This document shows, piece by piece, positions 4,881 to 5,134 of a DNA stretch of 5,134 nt (position 1 is the stretch's first letter; the number at the start of each line of letters is the position of its first letter). The translations under genes and the position numbers were made by a program. The notes below the pieces were generated by a model. That model was not told the origin of the DNA. It made no database searches and was given only the letters and a program-made list of their open reading frames with translations. This stretch comes from an uncultured Spirochaetaceae bacterium (GTDB taxonomy: Bacteria; Spirochaetota; Spirochaetia; Treponematales; Treponemataceae). The DNA is taken from assembly GCA_902773215.1 (NCBI GenBank), contig CACYDQ010000134.1:1-5134 (forward strand), read 5' to 3'.

Positions 4881-5134
4881 AAACTTCCTCTATCTCAATC
4901 CCGTGCACGTGCCACATCAGCCGCTTCTTGAGCCTGTAGACCGCAGTCCTCACGCCCTTGAAATCCTCGACGTGCCTCCGCCCGTCCGGGTCCATATATA
5001 CAAAGTCCGCCACATAGCGGACGGGAGCCATGCGCCTGCCGCCCGGACCCTTCTCCCCCTCGACGAGGACGAAAGGCACCTGCCGCTCAAGCCCCGTAAT
5101 CAAGCCGTCCCGCTCCATGAGCCTCAGCTGCGCC
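4879..5134 (-). CDS. DUF1064 nuclease-like protein, N-terminus cut off by the window edge
   Basis: The frame is open from the right edge to the TAG at 4879-4881. An internal ATG at 5118 exists. However, the preceding in-frame residues AQLRL join it to give the typical DUF1064 sequence L-x-x-R-D-G-x-I-x-x-L-E-x-Q-x-x-F, so the true start is outside the window. The visible part has the family core: YVADFVYMDPDGRRHVEDFKG followed by TAVYRLKKRLMWHVHG. The Asp of ADF and the E-D-F-K of VEDFKG fit the PD-(D/E)XK nuclease pattern. This agrees with the view that DUF1064 proteins are phage recombination or repair nucleases, perhaps Holliday junction resolvase-like. It lies directly upstream of the DUF6291-like gene, consistent with an early replication and recombination module. 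Confidence 0.9.
   Translation of the reverse strand, partial: AQLRLMERDGLITGLERQVPFVLVEGEKGPGGRRMAPVRYVADFVYMDPDGRRHVEDFKGVRTAVYRLKKRLMWHVHGIEIEEV

Noticed and set aside
1..5134. tRNA, CRISPR array, insertion sequence, attachment site or rho-independent terminator
   Set aside because: I saw no cloverleaf-like sequence, spaced direct repeats, transposase motifs or GC hairpin followed by a T run in the transcribed direction.

Overview
The window is a tightly packed piece of a tailed-phage or prophage genome. Every supportable gene lies on the minus strand, so transcription runs from position 5134 towards position 1. The DNA is GC-rich (roughly 60% by eye). Neighbouring genes overlap or lie at most 11 nt apart. 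Several starts carry a strong AGGAGG-type ribosome binding site, which argues for a bacterial host with a conventional anti-Shine-Dalgarno sequence. The sequence does not identify the host. The family mix (HK97-type TerL, P27-type TerS, HNH, DUF1064, DUF6291-like, DUF551-like) is common in siphoviruses and prophages of gut and rumen bacteria, but that is only a loose inference.

In transcription order, the right side (5134-3881) is the end of an early or replication module. It holds the 3' part of a DUF1064 nuclease-like gene, then a 328-residue DUF6291-like protein with an acidic repetitive linker and a C-terminal zinc ribbon. The middle (3877-3362) encodes an unassigned 171-residue protein resembling sigma-70 region 2. 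It sits where many phages encode their late-gene activator.

The left side (3384-569) is the head-packaging module: an HNH endonuclease, the small terminase subunit (P27 family), a small DUF551-like protein and the large terminase subunit. TerL has visible ATPase and nuclease motifs. In HK97-like phages, HNH, TerS and TerL act together at the packaging site. Downstream of TerL, where a portal gene is often found, is an open frame encoding a protein with two helix-turn-helix-like segments; it runs off the left edge.

The observations most worth a second look are three. One is a dnaX-type slippery heptamer in the DUF6291-like gene, with a 7-nt spacer and a possible GC stem, which would yield a product lacking the zinc ribbon. 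Another is an AT-rich block of short tandem repeats in the same gene that could be an intragenic replication origin. The third is a cluster of palindromes just before terS that could be an operator or part of a packaging site. No tRNA, rRNA, CRISPR array, insertion sequence or clear terminator was seen, and there is no gene-free stretch of any length.
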